Positions 29,007 through 39,764 of a stretch of DNA of 64,000 nucleotides are shown here, piece by piece. The DNA comes from Acinetobacter portensis (GTDB taxonomy: Bacteria; Pseudomonadota; Gammaproteobacteria; Pseudomonadales; Moraxellaceae), in NCBI RefSeq assembly GCF_009372215.1, contig NZ_LWRV01000047.1, positions 29,940-93,939 on the forward strand, read 5' to 3'. The translations under genes and the position numbers were made by a program. Within the stretch, counting starts at the first letter, position 1, and each line of letters begins with the position of its first letter. The notes under the pieces are model-generated. The model had not been told where the DNA came from, did no database searches, and saw nothing but the letters and a program-made list of their open reading frames with translations.

Positions 29007-29044
29007 TGCGTTAAGCAAAAAAATTATTCGAAAATTACTTCTTA

Positions 29045-29073
29045 ATACTAAGATTTGTTTCTTTTAAGATCAA
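29045..29073 (-). promoter_or_regulatory. Candidate sigma-70 promoter of the lld operon
   Basis: On the minus strand TTGATC (29073-29068) and TAGTAT (29050-29045) are spaced by exactly 17 bp and lie between the two LldR operators. Matches to consensus are moderate (4 of 6 each). Confidence 0.45.
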
Positions 29074-29090
29074 TATAAAATATTAATATA

Positions 29091-29111
29091 ATTATTGGTC
29101 ATACCAATTAT
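29091..29111 (-). promoter_or_regulatory. LldR operator, distal
   Basis: ATTGGT (29094-29099), CAT, ACCAAT (29103-29108), with partial extension outward; the core TGGTCATACCA fits TNGTNNNACNA. Its centre is 104 bp from that of the proximal site, close to ten helical turns, compatible with looping as known for E. coli LldR. Confidence 0.65.
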
Positions 29112-29440
29112 TGTGCTTTTAAAAGTTCTGTTCATAACCACTTAATTTTTCAAAAATCAGTAAGTTATTGATTTTAATCACTATGAAAAATCCATGATTT
29201 TACAAAATCTGTTGCTTACAACTTTAGTCGATATAAGTGAATAATGGCTTTTGTAGATCGTTTAGATCTAGAGTAAAAAGCAAAGTACCCATCACTTTTC
29301 AAACTTTAATAAACGTTATTTATCATTATTTTATTTATTCTTAAAAATGCACATTTAAAACTTTAATCTTATTATCCTCTTTCAAAACTGCTTATTTAGC
29401 TTCTATTGCAATTTTTAATGGTTTTAACAGCCATCTCACA
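29112..29440. other. Non-coding interval upstream of the lld promoter
   Basis: About 330 bp of AT-rich DNA. No gene on either strand; one weak hairpin (AGATC/GATCT near 29254-29269). Nothing else recognised. Confidence 0.5.
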
Positions 29441-29479
29441 AAATTAAAAAGCCACATTGCATCAATTCAATATGGCTTT
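29441..29479 (-). terminator. Terminator of the EamA transporter gene
   Basis: AAAGCCA (29448-29454) pairs with TGGCTTT (29473-29479); after one C/A mismatch ATTG pairs with CAAT. An A-rich run at 29441-29450 gives the U tract on the minus strand. Confidence 0.7.
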
Positions 29480-29494
29480 AAATGTTAAGGAAAA

Positions 29495-30412
29495 TTATCT
29501 CTGCTCATTACACAGCACATTCTCACCTCGTTTTTTTGATTTCATTTTGACAGAGCTAAAAATGATACCGAAACAAATAAATACCGCTCCAATAATAATG
29601 TTCAAGGTTAGTGCCTCCCCCCATAACGCATATCCAAAAAATAAGCTTAAGATAGGAATAACCATAATTGAAATGGATGCGACAACCGCATCAACCTGAC
29701 TAACAATCCAATTCCACAGTGCAAAAGCAAATCCTGTTCCAATCACAGCAATATAAAACAGTAATCCATCATTCACTGGATTAAGCCAAACATGGGAATT
29801 AACTGGCTCAAAACAAAGTGATGCTAGCAATAAAATGACACCACCTAATAGCATTTGCCAAATGGTCAATTTCATTTTGTCGTATGTAGCAAAATATTTT
29901 TTGCTATAAACCGTAGTCGTTGCCCAAAAAAAGCCCGAAACAATCAGAAATAATTGCCCAAACAATGAGAAATTCAGATGAATATCATGTAACTGCGTCC
30001 AAAGTATTGAAATCAAACCACATGTTCCAAGAACTAATCCTAAAATTTTTTGCGCGGTTAAGCGTTCATTTAAAAAGTAATGTGCCAATATCCCAATAAA
30101 AATCGGCATAGTAAAAACCAAGATCGCAGAAAGCCCTGAATCGACAAACTGCATAGCAAAGGTTTGAGTTGCATAAAAACCAAAGCAAAGCAACATGCTA
30201 GAAATAATTAACCCTTTCCACTCTTCTCGAGCAGGAAAGACTGACCGCTTTAAAAGTAATTGAACGATAATTAAGGTGAAAGCAGCCAAGATCAGGCGCA
30301 CTGAAATAAACAAAAATGGAGGGAATATTTGCAAACTATGTTTGACCAACCCCCACAACGAACTCCAAACCAAACAAAGCAATCCAATTGCGCTCATGAC
30401 TCTCAAATTCAT
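29495..30412 (-). CDS. EamA-type DMT-family transporter
   Basis: A 305-aa inner membrane protein with about ten helices in two EamA repeats. Landmarks are LVWSSLWGLVKHSLQIFPPF in the first repeat and FALWNWIVSQVDAVVASI ... PILSLFFGYALWGEALTLN in the second, the latter typical of drug/metabolite exporters. Substrate unknown. It is divergent from a LysR regulator (181-bp gap), which probably controls it. Confidence 0.9.
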   Translation of the reverse strand: MNLRVMSAIGLLCLVWSSLWGLVKHSLQIFPPFLFISVRLILAAFTLIIVQLLLKRSVFPAREEWKGLIISSMLLCFGFYATQTFAMQFVDSGLSAILVFTMPIFIGILAHYFLNERLTAQKILGLVLGTCGLISILWTQLHDIHLNFSLFGQLFLIVSGFFWATTTVYSKKYFATYDKMKLTIWQMLLGGVILLLASLCFEPVNSHVWLNPVNDGLLFYIAVIGTGFAFALWNWIVSQVDAVVASISIMVIPILSLFFGYALWGEALTLNIIIGAVFICFGIIFSSVKMKSKKRGENVLCNEQR

Positions 30413-30593
30413 TATTTGTGCTCTGATGATTTAATTTGAAATTATTTTAAACAAAATAAACCATCACGAATAATGTTATGTTTTAATATATCCATCATTT
30501 TTTTTAATACCATTAAATAAAATTTATTCCTAGATTATGTTATGCCTTGAATATGCATCACGATCATAATGTTATTTTGCTTAAGGGGGCGCC

Positions 30594-31451
30594 ATGAATA
30601 TCGACATTAACGACATCAAGTCTTTTGTTACCGTTGCCGAATTAAAAAGTATCACTGCTGCTGCCAATAAGCTGAACTACCTACAATCGAATATGACGGC
30701 TAAAATCAAAAAAATTGAAAATCACTATGACCGACAACTTTTTATTCGCCAACCGAAAGGTGTTGAACTCACTGAATCGGGATTACATTTATATAGCCAA
30801 TATAAAAAAATGCTGTTTACTTGGGAAGAAACTGAAAACAAAATTCATCAACAAAAAAAATTCTTACGCTTTGGAACCAATGCTAGTTTAGGTGGTATGC
30901 GTTTCTACCCTGCTTTTCAACAGCTTTATGAAACCTATCCAGACCTTTCGATTACCATGAAAACAGGCGCTACAGGTTTCATTGAAGATGAAATCTTACA
31001 AGGGCATTTAGATATTGCCTATATACTAGGAAAGCCCCAACACAAGAACCTGCAATACATTCATAAAGCAGATGACCACTTGGTTTTGATTGGAAAAAAC
31101 TTAATTAACTCAAATGATTTTAGAGACGGAATTAATCATCAAAATATTTTATTGGCTTCAACCGAATGTTGTTATGCCAAAACATTAGATCAACTCTATA
31201 TTGATCATCAACTGAATAAAGGTCAGTTAACGCATATTTATGATTTGGAAGCTCTAATCCAATTTACTCAGCTAGGCATGGGAATTTCAATGATTGCCAA
31301 GTCACTTATTTCAAAATATAAGATTCCATACTATATGGATATACCTGAGCAATATCGTAATATTGGACTGTATTTAATTGCACGTCATGATCACATATTC
31401 ACACCTATTGAAAATCAATTTGTCGGACTAAATGATACGCGCCCCATCTAA
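30594..31451 (+). CDS. LysR-family transcriptional regulator
   Basis: A 285-aa LysR protein. The helix-turn-helix is in residues 1-60 (DIKSFVTVAELKSITAAANK, then LNYLQSNMTAKIKKIENHYD). The effector domain starts about residue 88 (LRFGTNASLGGMRFYPAFQQ). Divergent from the DMT exporter, so its likely target is that gene and itself. AGGGGG-like bases (TAAGGGGGCGCC) precede the ATG. Confidence 0.88.
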   Translation: MNIDINDIKSFVTVAELKSITAAANKLNYLQSNMTAKIKKIENHYDRQLFIRQPKGVELTESGLHLYSQYKKMLFTWEETENKIHQQKKFLRFGTNASLGGMRFYPAFQQLYETYPDLSITMKTGATGFIEDEILQGHLDIAYILGKPQHKNLQYIHKADDHLVLIGKNLINSNDFRDGINHQNILLASTECCYAKTLDQLYIDHQLNKGQLTHIYDLEALIQFTQLGMGISMIAKSLISKYKIPYYMDIPEQYRNIGLYLIARHDHIFTPIENQFVGLNDTRPI

Positions 31452-31597
31452 ACACTTAAAATTTGACTAAAAAAAAAAACAATCTTTTATTTCAGGGTCA
31501 AAATCACTCATGAGATTTATTAAATTTGTTGCTTAACGAATTTTTTGAAAAAAAATTCTTTTTAAAAGTGATACAATAACAGCCATATATCTTCTCC

Positions 31598-31619
31598 TAG
31601 GTCACCACTTGGGTGCCTA
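31598..31619 (+). promoter_or_regulatory. Hairpin in the argG 5' leader
   Basis: TAGG (31598-31601), one bulged T, CACC pair with GGTG and CCTA (31612-31619) around a 5-nt loop. It ends 25 bp before the argG ATG. No U tract follows. A TACAAT -10-like box lies upstream at 31572-31577. Role unproven. Confidence 0.35.
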
Positions 31620-31641
31620 TTATTCAAAATCGTTAGGATGA

Positions 31642-32985
<1,344 letters not shown>

Positions 32986-33001
32986 GTTTTAGTTTGCGTT
33001 T

Positions 33002-33029
33002 AAAAAACCGCGCTTTTGCGCGGTTTTTT
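33002..33029 (+). terminator. Terminator of argG
   Basis: CCGCGC (33008-33013), loop TTTT, GCGCGG (33018-33023), flanked by six A and six T. Confidence 0.95.
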
Positions 33030-33360
33030 ATTATCCCAAGAAAATAAATCTCTTTTAAGATCAAAAAAATTAATAAAGGAGATCTTATATTTAAATTTTT
33101 TTTGATTTAAGCCAGCATCTATCTTTTATTTTGCTTATAGACTTGAAGTTAAAATAGAAGATAAAACCAAGTCTGAAATTGTTTTTCTCACTTTAATAAT
33201 GAAGAGTTTCCACTTTTAAATAGATCAAAACTTTAGTACTTAAGTTCCATCCACAAAAATAGCAAATATTTACTTAAATCTATCTCTTTATTCATTTTTG
33301 CGGTTACCAATTTCACCCCATTTCGATTATCATTTGTTTTATTTTTTAGTAAGAATTATT
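33030..33360. other. AT-rich interval upstream of pyrC
   Basis: About 330 bp without a supported gene. The pyrC frame is open back to a TTG at 33298, but the conserved part starts later. It should hold the pyrC-rnt promoter; I could not identify it with confidence. Confidence 0.5.
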
Positions 33361-34395
33361 TTGAATACGATAACCTTGCTTCAACCCGATGATTGGCATG
33401 CTCACCTACGTGATGGACTCTCTCTAAAACGTACAGTACCTGATCTTGCAAAACAATTTTCTCGTGCAATCTGCATGCCGAACTTAGTTCCACCTGTTAA
33501 AACGGTGGAAGAAGCAGAAGCATATCGTAGTCGTATTATGGAGCACGTGCCTGAAGGTGTTCATTTTGACCCTCGCATGGTTCTTTACTTTACAGATCAA
33601 ACATCTCCAAAAGAAATCTTAAAAATTAAGAATTCTGAAAATGTAAATGCAATTAAGCTTTACCCTGCTGGCGCAACGACCAATTCAGACAATGGCGTAA
33701 GCGACATTAGTAAAGTTTATGCTGTTATTGAACAATTAGAAAAGCATCAAGTGCCATTATTGTTGCATGGTGAAGTTACACATAATCATGTCGATATTTT
33801 TGACCGTGAAAAACGCTTCTTAGATGAAGTACTTTCACCACTCATGAAACAATTTCCAGGTTTAAAACTTGTTTTAGAACACATTACAACAAGTGAAGCA
33901 GCTAACTTTGTTTTAGAGCACGATCGCAATGTGGCTGCAACTATCACACCTCAACATTTATTATTTAATCGTAATGATATGTTGGTAGGTGGTGTTAAAC
34001 CGCATTTCTACTGTTTGCCAATTTTAAAACGTCAAACACATCAGCAAACATTATTAGAAGTTGCAACAAGTGGTAACCCTAAATTTTTCTTAGGAACAGA
34101 CAGCGCACCGCACTCTAAAAATGCTAAAGAGAATGCATGTGGTTGTGCTGGATGTTATAGTGCGCCTACTGCCATCGAGTTATATGCTCAAGCCTTCGAT
34201 CAAGTTGGTAAAATTGATCGCCTAGAAGGTTTTGCAAGCCATTTCGGTGCAGACTTCTACGGTCTTCCACGTAATACCAATACTATTACTTTGGTGAAAG
34301 AAGACCAAACTATCCCTGAAAGTTTAGACTACTTGGATGGTGAAAAAATTGTCCCACTTTATGCGGGCAAAACGATCCAATGGAGAAAATTGTGA
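33361..34395 (+). CDS. pyrC: Dihydroorotase (PyrC)
   Basis: Catalyses reversible cyclisation of carbamoyl-aspartate to dihydroorotate in pyrimidine synthesis. Metal ligands are visible: HAH in [10 protein letters not shown], the carboxylated Lys in [17 protein letters not shown], His in [12 protein letters not shown] and VLEHITTS, and the catalytic Asp in [11 protein letters not shown]. There is no ATG in the right place; I choose TTG 33361 ([14 protein letters not shown], 344 aa), the start that matches family N-termini. Its stop overlaps the GTG start of rnt in a GTGA arrangement. Confidence 0.95.
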   Translation: MNTITLLQPDDWHAHLRDGLSLKRTVPDLAKQFSRAICMPNLVPPVKTVEEAEAYRSRIMEHVPEGVHFDPRMVLYFTDQTSPKEILKIKNSENVNAIKLYPAGATTNSDNGVSDISKVYAVIEQLEKHQVPLLLHGEVTHNHVDIFDREKRFLDEVLSPLMKQFPGLKLVLEHITTSEAANFVLEHDRNVAATITPQHLLFNRNDMLVGGVKPHFYCLPILKRQTHQQTLLEVATSGNPKFFLGTDSAPHSKNAKENACGCAGCYSAPTAIELYAQAFDQVGKIDRLEGFASHFGADFYGLPRNTNTITLVKEDQTIPESLDYLDGEKIVPLYAGKTIQWRKL

Positions 34396-35042
34396 CAGAC
34401 GAAACTCTACCAATCATTGGTCAGCGTTTCCGTGGCTTCCTACCTGTTGTTGTTGATGTAGAAACAGCAGGTTTCAATTCACAGACCGATGCATTATTAG
34501 AAATCGCAGCGATTCCTATTATTTACAATGAGCAAGGTCAATTTGTTCCGGGCGAAGCGTATCACGCGCATATCAACCCATTTGAAGGCGCAAATTTAGA
34601 CCGCAGATCTTTAGATTTTATTGGTATTGATCCATTCAATCCAATGCGCGTTGCAATGGCGGAAGATGAAAAAACTGCGTTAAAACGTATTTTTAAAGCT
34701 GTAAATGATGTCCGTCGCCAACAAAATTGTACGCATGCTGTTTTGGTGGGTCATAATGCGCATTTCGATTTAGGTTTTGTACAAGCAGCAATTGCACGTA
34801 CTGGAACTAAAAATCAAAATCCATTCCACAGCTTTTCGGTTTTCGATACAGTAACTTTAAGCGCTGTGATGTTTGGTCAAACTGTACTTGCTAAATCTTG
34901 TATTCAAGCGGGTATTGAGTTTGATGGCAAAGAAGCGCATTCAGCTTTATATGACACACAAAAAACTGCGGAACTTTTCTGCTTTATTTTGAACAAGCTT
35001 GCACCACACCTTGTAGATACTCTCCTATCGTCTGAACAATAA
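34392..35042 (+). CDS. rnt: Ribonuclease T (Rnt)
   Basis: A DEDDh 3'-5' exoribonuclease that matures tRNA, 5S and 23S RNA ends. Catalytic residues lie in [27 protein letters not shown] and [15 protein letters not shown] choose GTG 34392 (216 aa; E. coli 215): it overlaps the pyrC stop (GTGA) and has GGAG six bases upstream. An in-frame ATG at 34380 lies within that ribosome site. Expression is probably coupled to pyrC. A long-armed terminator follows. Confidence 0.94.
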   Translation: MTDETLPIIGQRFRGFLPVVVDVETAGFNSQTDALLEIAAIPIIYNEQGQFVPGEAYHAHINPFEGANLDRRSLDFIGIDPFNPMRVAMAEDEKTALKRIFKAVNDVRRQQNCTHAVLVGHNAHFDLGFVQAAIARTGTKNQNPFHSFSVFDTVTLSAVMFGQTVLAKSCIQAGIEFDGKEAHSALYDTQKTAELFCFILNKLAPHLVDTLLSSEQ

Positions 35043-35053
35043 GTTCGTGCGAT

Positions 35054-35129
35054 AAAAGCACCCTAGATATTCGTTTTTAATATTTCATGAAATGTTAATG
35101 ATTAATATCATCTTATAGGGTGCTTTTTT
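35054..35129 (+). terminator. Long-armed terminator of pyrC-rnt
   Basis: AAAAGCACCCTA (35054-35065) pairs with TAGGGTGCTTTT (35116-35127) across a 50-nt insert; inside, GATATT (35066-35071) pairs with AATATC (35104-35109) and ATTTCATGAAAT is palindromic. A T run closes it. Confidence 0.75.
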
Positions 35130-35195
35130 ACATCTAATCACACCTCCTCAGCACACAATTTGTATTTTTAATAATCAATCAATCTAATTTTAAAT

Positions 35196-35244
35196 GTAAA
35201 TAATTCTCATTCATATTGAATATCTTGTTTTATTAAATGATAAT
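35196..35244 (+). promoter_or_regulatory. Fur-box-like sites upstream of the TonB-dependent receptor
   Basis: GTAAAT-A-ATTCTC (35196-35208) matches 9 of 12 positions of the 6-1-6 Fur pattern GATAAT-N-ATTATC, and a second GATAAT hexamer lies at 35239-35244. Iron regulation of the receptor is expected from family and position. Confidence 0.42.
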
Positions 35245-35279
35245 CGCTTTCTTTTAGATTTATATCTACATCTCCTCTT

Positions 35280-37772
35280 ATGACATTTGCTCGTACTTAC
35301 ATTAGTTGTGCCATTTTTTCGATTATCAGTGCATCTATCTATGCAAATGATGAAACGCCTATACGAAGTAATGATACCGAGAAATCATCGGTGCAATTAT
35401 CTCCACTTGTTTTAAAAGCAATGGAGGATAAACAGCACATTGGTCAGACTGTATATACAAAAGAAGATATTGAAAAAACACCAAATAGCTCTAAAAATAT
35501 TACTGATTTTTTAAAAGTAAATCCGAATGTGCAGTTTTCCAATAAGGCAAAAAATGGTTTACAACAAGGAGAACTCACACCTTCTGATATCAGTATTAAT
35601 GGAGGTATGCCCTATGAAAATAAATATTTAATTAATGGCATGAGTGTAAATAACAACATCAACCCAATTGGGAGTAAAGAATCTAACGATCCCACAAATT
35701 TAATGGGAACGACACAAACCGTTGCCGTAAATACAGATTTACTTTGTGATATCACTTTACTCGATAGTAACGTTAGCGCGGAATATGGAGAGTTCACAGG
35801 TGGTGTTGTAAGTGCAGAAACCTGTAAACCCAAAACAGAAGTTGGAAAAATCCACGGCAACATAAGTTATGACTACACAACCGATTCATGGTCTAAAATC
35901 AACTTTCCCGACTCAGACTCATTAGAAGATTTCGAAAATTCTAATAGTGAAAAAAATCAACCTTACTTCACCAAACAAGGTCTTAGTACAAATATTTATG
36001 GAAATTTAACTGATACTTTAGGCTTTAATGCCTATGGCAGTTATAGACATTCAGCAATACCACTAAAAACCAATTTAAATGAACCTAAAAACTTTGAACA
36101 AACACGAGAAAGTCACAATGGTGGTTTAGAATTTTTTTATACACCATCCGATACAACTGAGTTAAAAGTTGGCGCTCAATTCTTTGAAAATAAAGGACTC
36201 TATTTCAAGGAAGATATTCTAAACTCTGAATCTACGCATGTTTCTGATAGTAAGAGTATTTACGTTGATCTTAAAAACAAATTAGATACTGTCACACTGA
36301 AACAACATTTCAACTATCAATCTCAAAATGCATCGAGAGAAGCTGCTGACAACTTATATATATGGGCAAAATCTGATTCAAAAAATTGGAATTCTAAAAA
36401 AGCATCTCAACAAGAAGGAAATTTAGGCGACTTAGCACAAGAAGAAAAGAAACTTGAATACAATGTTACGGCTGAATTTACGCCAATTGAAACTCATTTT
36501 TTAACACACACTTTTAAAGTTGGTGCTGGACTAGGTCACTACGAAGCAAATTCATCTAGAGCAAATAACACCTACTCTTACGCATCTTTAAATAAACCTC
36601 AACGAGCAGAAAATTGCATCGACAATGGATTAGAGCTAGAAGATTGCGACCCATCTACAGGTCAAGTTTTTGACAAACGTAAAGCTTATTACGCTCATAA
36701 TATCAATATCGAACAAAATAGATGGAATGCATTTATTCAAGATTCAATGCATTATAAAAATTATGTGTCATCAACTATTGGCGTACGATTCGATTATGAT
36801 TCATTAACTCAAAATAATAATATCGCACCACGAACAAGCTTTAACTACAAACCTTTTGGTAATAATCGTTTAACTTTTACAACAGGATGGAACCGTTATT
36901 ATGGTTTAAATTCATTTTCAAATGAATTATCTGATCGTTTAGATCAATATCAAAAAGATGAAAATCGTGTTTCTGAAAATGGTCATTGGACGAATGAATG
37001 GAAACCTGATGCTAATTTTGGCAACATTAACTACCGCTCAAAACTAAAATCACCTTATTCTGATGAAACAGTATTTGCTGTACAAACTCAGTTTGCAAAT
37101 ACCAATGTCGTTTTAAAATGGGTTGGACGTGATAATAAAGATCAAATTAAAACCATCTTAAAAATAAAAGATCCAGAGTTTAATCAGAAGAATACATACC
37201 ACTACGATAATTCAGGTCTATCTACATCTGATATCTATACGCTTTCAATCAACAATATAACTCCCATACATATTGCAAACAGCTCACATCGTTTTAATTT
37301 AGCACTTGATTATACAAAAACAACGCGCAATTTCACCGACTACACAAGTAGTTCATCGAATACACCTGAAGTCATTTATGATGGTGAAAAAATCAGTTCA
37401 GATTTTATTCCTGCCTCAAACTACAATACGCCTTGGACAGCACGTTTAAGTTGGGACATTGGATTTGATCATTTACCTTTAACTATTTCTAACTTTTTTA
37501 GCTATAAAGCAGCAGCCGATGCAATGAGAGTAAAATATAAAGTTAATCTCGAAGATGGCATCTATGATGTCTATACGCCATATGAAACAAAACCTTCTTT
37601 TAGTTGGGATATGCGTACAAGCTATACAATTCCAAGTACTAAAAACACTCAAACTATATTAGGTTTGACAATTAATAACCTCACCAATCATAAAAATGAA
37701 TATCTTGATACAGGTATAGCAAAACCTGAAATTGGACGACAATTCATTGCCGATATTACTTTCAAATTTTAA
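35280..37772 (+). CDS. TonB-dependent outer membrane receptor
   Basis: An 830-aa protein with an N-terminal signal peptide (to about residue 22, SIYA-NDE). The plug domain spans about 50-190 (YTKEDIEKTPNSSKNITDFL, INGGMPYENKYLING, LLDSNVSAEYGEFTGGVV) and has a Cys pair (LLCDIT ... AETCKP) that could form a disulfide. The rest is a beta-barrel rich in alternating aromatics, ending in a C-terminal Phe (ITFKF). Substrate is unknown; Fur-like sites upstream suggest an iron or heme compound. No ribosome site is evident before the ATG; the upstream bases are instead pyrimidine-rich (CATCTCCTCTT). Confidence 0.9.
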   Translation: MTFARTYISCAIFSIISASIYANDETPIRSNDTEKSSVQLSPLVLKAMEDKQHIGQTVYTKEDIEKTPNSSKNITDFLKVNPNVQFSNKAKNGLQQGELTPSDISINGGMPYENKYLINGMSVNNNINPIGSKESNDPTNLMGTTQTVAVNTDLLCDITLLDSNVSAEYGEFTGGVVSAETCKPKTEVGKIHGNISYDYTTDSWSKINFPDSDSLEDFENSNSEKNQPYFTKQGLSTNIYGNLTDTLGFNAYGSYRHSAIPLKTNLNEPKNFEQTRESHNGGLEFFYTPSDTTELKVGAQFFENKGLYFKEDILNSESTHVSDSKSIYVDLKNKLDTVTLKQHFNYQSQNASREAADNLYIWAKSDSKNWNSKKASQQEGNLGDLAQEEKKLEYNVTAEFTPIETHFLTHTFKVGAGLGHYEANSSRANNTYSYASLNKPQRAENCIDNGLELEDCDPSTGQVFDKRKAYYAHNINIEQNRWNAFIQDSMHYKNYVSSTIGVRFDYDSLTQNNNIAPRTSFNYKPFGNNRLTFTTGWNRYYGLNSFSNELSDRLDQYQKDENRVSENGHWTNEWKPDANFGNINYRSKLKSPYSDETVFAVQTQFANTNVVLKWVGRDNKDQIKTILKIKDPEFNQKNTYHYDNSGLSTSDIYTLSINNITPIHIANSSHRFNLALDYTKTTRNFTDYTSSSSNTPEVIYDGEKISSDFIPASNYNTPWTARLSWDIGFDHLPLTISNFFSYKAAADAMRVKYKVNLEDGIYDVYTPYETKPSFSWDMRTSYTIPSTKNTQTILGLTINNLTNHKNEYLDTGIAKPEIGRQFIADITFKF

Positions 37773-37782
37773 TATTTAATTC

Positions 37783-37805
37783 AAGGGCTCAATTGGGCCC
37801 TTTTT
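37783..37805 (+). terminator. Terminator of the TonB-dependent receptor gene
   Basis: AAGGGC (37783-37788) and GCCCTT (37797-37802), with C-G and T-G pairs inside, followed by T. Confidence 0.85.
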
Positions 37806-37936
37806 ATTCATTCAAATATTGCTCTTAACTTATCCAAACAACCTATAAATTCATAATACTTATCAGAAAAATCTGATTTACGTGAATATTCACTCTTAAT
37901 ATACTTAAATTATACCTTTCAATAAATTTTTTGATT

Positions 37937-39367
37937 ATGCAATCTCCCTCTAAACCGTCACAGCAATCGCCTGCTGACGAAAGCTCTCCTGCGCTTAAGC
38001 GCGCAATGACATCTCGTCACTTAATTATGCTGTCTTTAGGCGGTGCAATTGGTACAGGTCTTTTTATGGGATCTGGTCAAGTCATTTCACAAGCGGGACC
38101 TTTAGGTGCTGTTCTTGCCTATATTATTGGCGGTTTAATTGCATATATGGTCATGCTTTGCTTGGGTGAACTTGCAGTGCATTTACCCGTTTCAGGTTCA
38201 TTTGGTGCATTTGCCTCTAACTATATTGGCCCTGGAACAGGCTATATGGTGTCTTGGATGTACTGGCTAGGTTGGTCAGCAACACTTGGAACAGAATTTA
38301 CTGCCGCAGCAATTTTAATGCAAGAATGGTTTCCTCAAACCTCTATTTGGTTATGGACGCTCATCTTTGCCTCTGGTGTACTTATTTCCAATTTAAGTTC
38401 AACACGTACATTTGCCGAGTCTGAGTTTTGGTTATCTTTCATTAAAGTCGCAACTGTTCTCGTTTTTATTATGGTTGGTTTTGCCTGCATTTTTGGCTTT
38501 GTTCCATTCCAAGGCTATGAATCTGCACCAATGTTCCACAATTTAACTGAACATGGATGGCTACCAAATGGACTTATACCTCTTTTCACCACTTTATTAA
38601 TTGTAAACTTTGCCTTTAATGGTACGGAAATGATTGGTATTGCTGCAGGTGAAACAGAAAATCCTGAAAAAAATATTCCCAAAGCCATTCATGCCGCGGT
38701 TTGGCGTTTAATCATTTTCTTTGTAGGAACCATTATTGTTATTAGTTCTTTACTTACATATACAGATGCAGGTCTAAATGTAGGTGGACATGGTGGATTA
38801 AGCAGTAGCCCATTCGTTTCTGTATTTAATTTAATGGGTATTCCTTATGCAGAAGATATTATCCGTTTTGTTATTATTACTGCATTATTATCGACTGCAA
38901 ATTCAGGGCTTTATGCCGCTTCACGTATGATGTGGGCTCTTTCAGCACAAAAACAATTACCCAAAATTTTTGGTAAATTATCCAAAACAGGTATTCCATA
39001 TGTAGCTGTTTTGGTAACGATGATTGGTGGCTTACCCGGCTTATTGTCTGAACAGTTTGGTGCAGATGTCATCTTTAAAAACTTAATGGGCGTTGCCGCA
39101 TTTACTATGGTGATTGTCTGGATGAGTATTTGCTGGAGTCAGTTTAACTTCCGTCGCCAATGGTTAAAACAAGGACATTCGGTTTCTGAACTAAAATTCC
39201 GTACGCCATGGTTCCCACTCGTACCTATTTTAGGCTTCCTTTGCTGTACAGCAACAGGACTAAGTATGGCAGCAGATCCTGAAATGCTCTCAGGATTCAT
39301 TGGTTGTTTACTATTTATGACTGCATGTTACGCAATTTATTATGGTCTTTATCATAAGAAGAATTAA
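37937..39367 (+). CDS. APC-family amino acid permease, copy 1
   Basis: A 476-aa, 12-helix permease of the amino acid transporter (AAT) branch. The cytoplasmic N-terminus ends in LKRAMTSRHLIMLSLGGAIG, then TGLFMGSGQVISQAGP, both hallmarks. Further motifs are NFAFNGTEMIGIAAGETENP and FVIITALLSTANSGLYAASR. Likely imports a neutral or basic amino acid; the substrate is not readable. The frame is open from TTG 37931 but ATG 37937 is preferred. A close paralog follows at 39765, separated only by a terminator and a tRNA-Glu. Confidence 0.92.
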   Translation: MQSPSKPSQQSPADESSPALKRAMTSRHLIMLSLGGAIGTGLFMGSGQVISQAGPLGAVLAYIIGGLIAYMVMLCLGELAVHLPVSGSFGAFASNYIGPGTGYMVSWMYWLGWSATLGTEFTAAAILMQEWFPQTSIWLWTLIFASGVLISNLSSTRTFAESEFWLSFIKVATVLVFIMVGFACIFGFVPFQGYESAPMFHNLTEHGWLPNGLIPLFTTLLIVNFAFNGTEMIGIAAGETENPEKNIPKAIHAAVWRLIIFFVGTIIVISSLLTYTDAGLNVGGHGGLSSSPFVSVFNLMGIPYAEDIIRFVIITALLSTANSGLYAASRMMWALSAQKQLPKIFGKLSKTGIPYVAVLVTMIGGLPGLLSEQFGADVIFKNLMGVAAFTMVIVWMSICWSQFNFRRQWLKQGHSVSELKFRTPWFPLVPILGFLCCTATGLSMAADPEMLSGFIGCLLFMTACYAIYYGLYHKKN

Positions 39368-39373
39368 ACAATT

Positions 39374-39402
39374 AAGCGCAATCTTGAGATTGCGCTTTTT
39401 TT
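39374..39402 (+). terminator. Terminator of permease copy 1
   Basis: AAGCGCAATC (39374-39383), loop TTGA, GATTGCGCTT (39388-39397), then T run. Confidence 0.92.
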
Positions 39403-39530
39403 ATCATCAAATTTTAAGAAAAGTTAAGTATTGTATGGTCTAAATAAATATCTAAATTAGTTCACTTTTAAAATATTTACCAAAAATTAAACAATCAGCG
39501 CATTAATATCAAAAAAACTAAGTTTGTGGT

Positions 39531-39559
39531 TTGACAGCTTTATAAAAACCCAATAACAT
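39531..39559 (+). promoter_or_regulatory. Promoter of tRNA-Glu copy 1
   Basis: TTGACA (39531-39536), 17-bp spacer, TAACAT (39554-39559). It lies 18 bp before the tRNA. It shares the GTTTGACA start with the promoter of the tRNA-Glu triplet at 41383. Confidence 0.75.
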
Positions 39560-39576
39560 ACGCATCACCTCAAAAC

Positions 39577-39652
39577 GTCCCTATCGTCTAGAGGCCTAGG
39601 ACATCGCCCTTTCACGGCGGTAACCGGGGTTCGAATCCCCGTAGGGACGCCA
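39577..39652 (+). tRNA. tRNA-Glu (anticodon TTC), copy 1
   Basis: 76 nt including an encoded CCA. Acceptor GTCCCTA pairs with TAGGGAC, discriminator G. The anticodon loop CTTTCAC carries TTC at 39611-39613. The T-loop is GGTTCGAATCC. Identical in sequence to three copies at 41429-41729. Confidence 0.98.
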
Positions 39653-39764
39653 TATATCGCACCATGCGATCACTTGTTATACAAAATCATTATAATTTCA
39701 TTGCAGATTTGTAGTTTTTCACTACAATGGTCGGCTTCATTTATTATTTATTTTTGATAATCCT

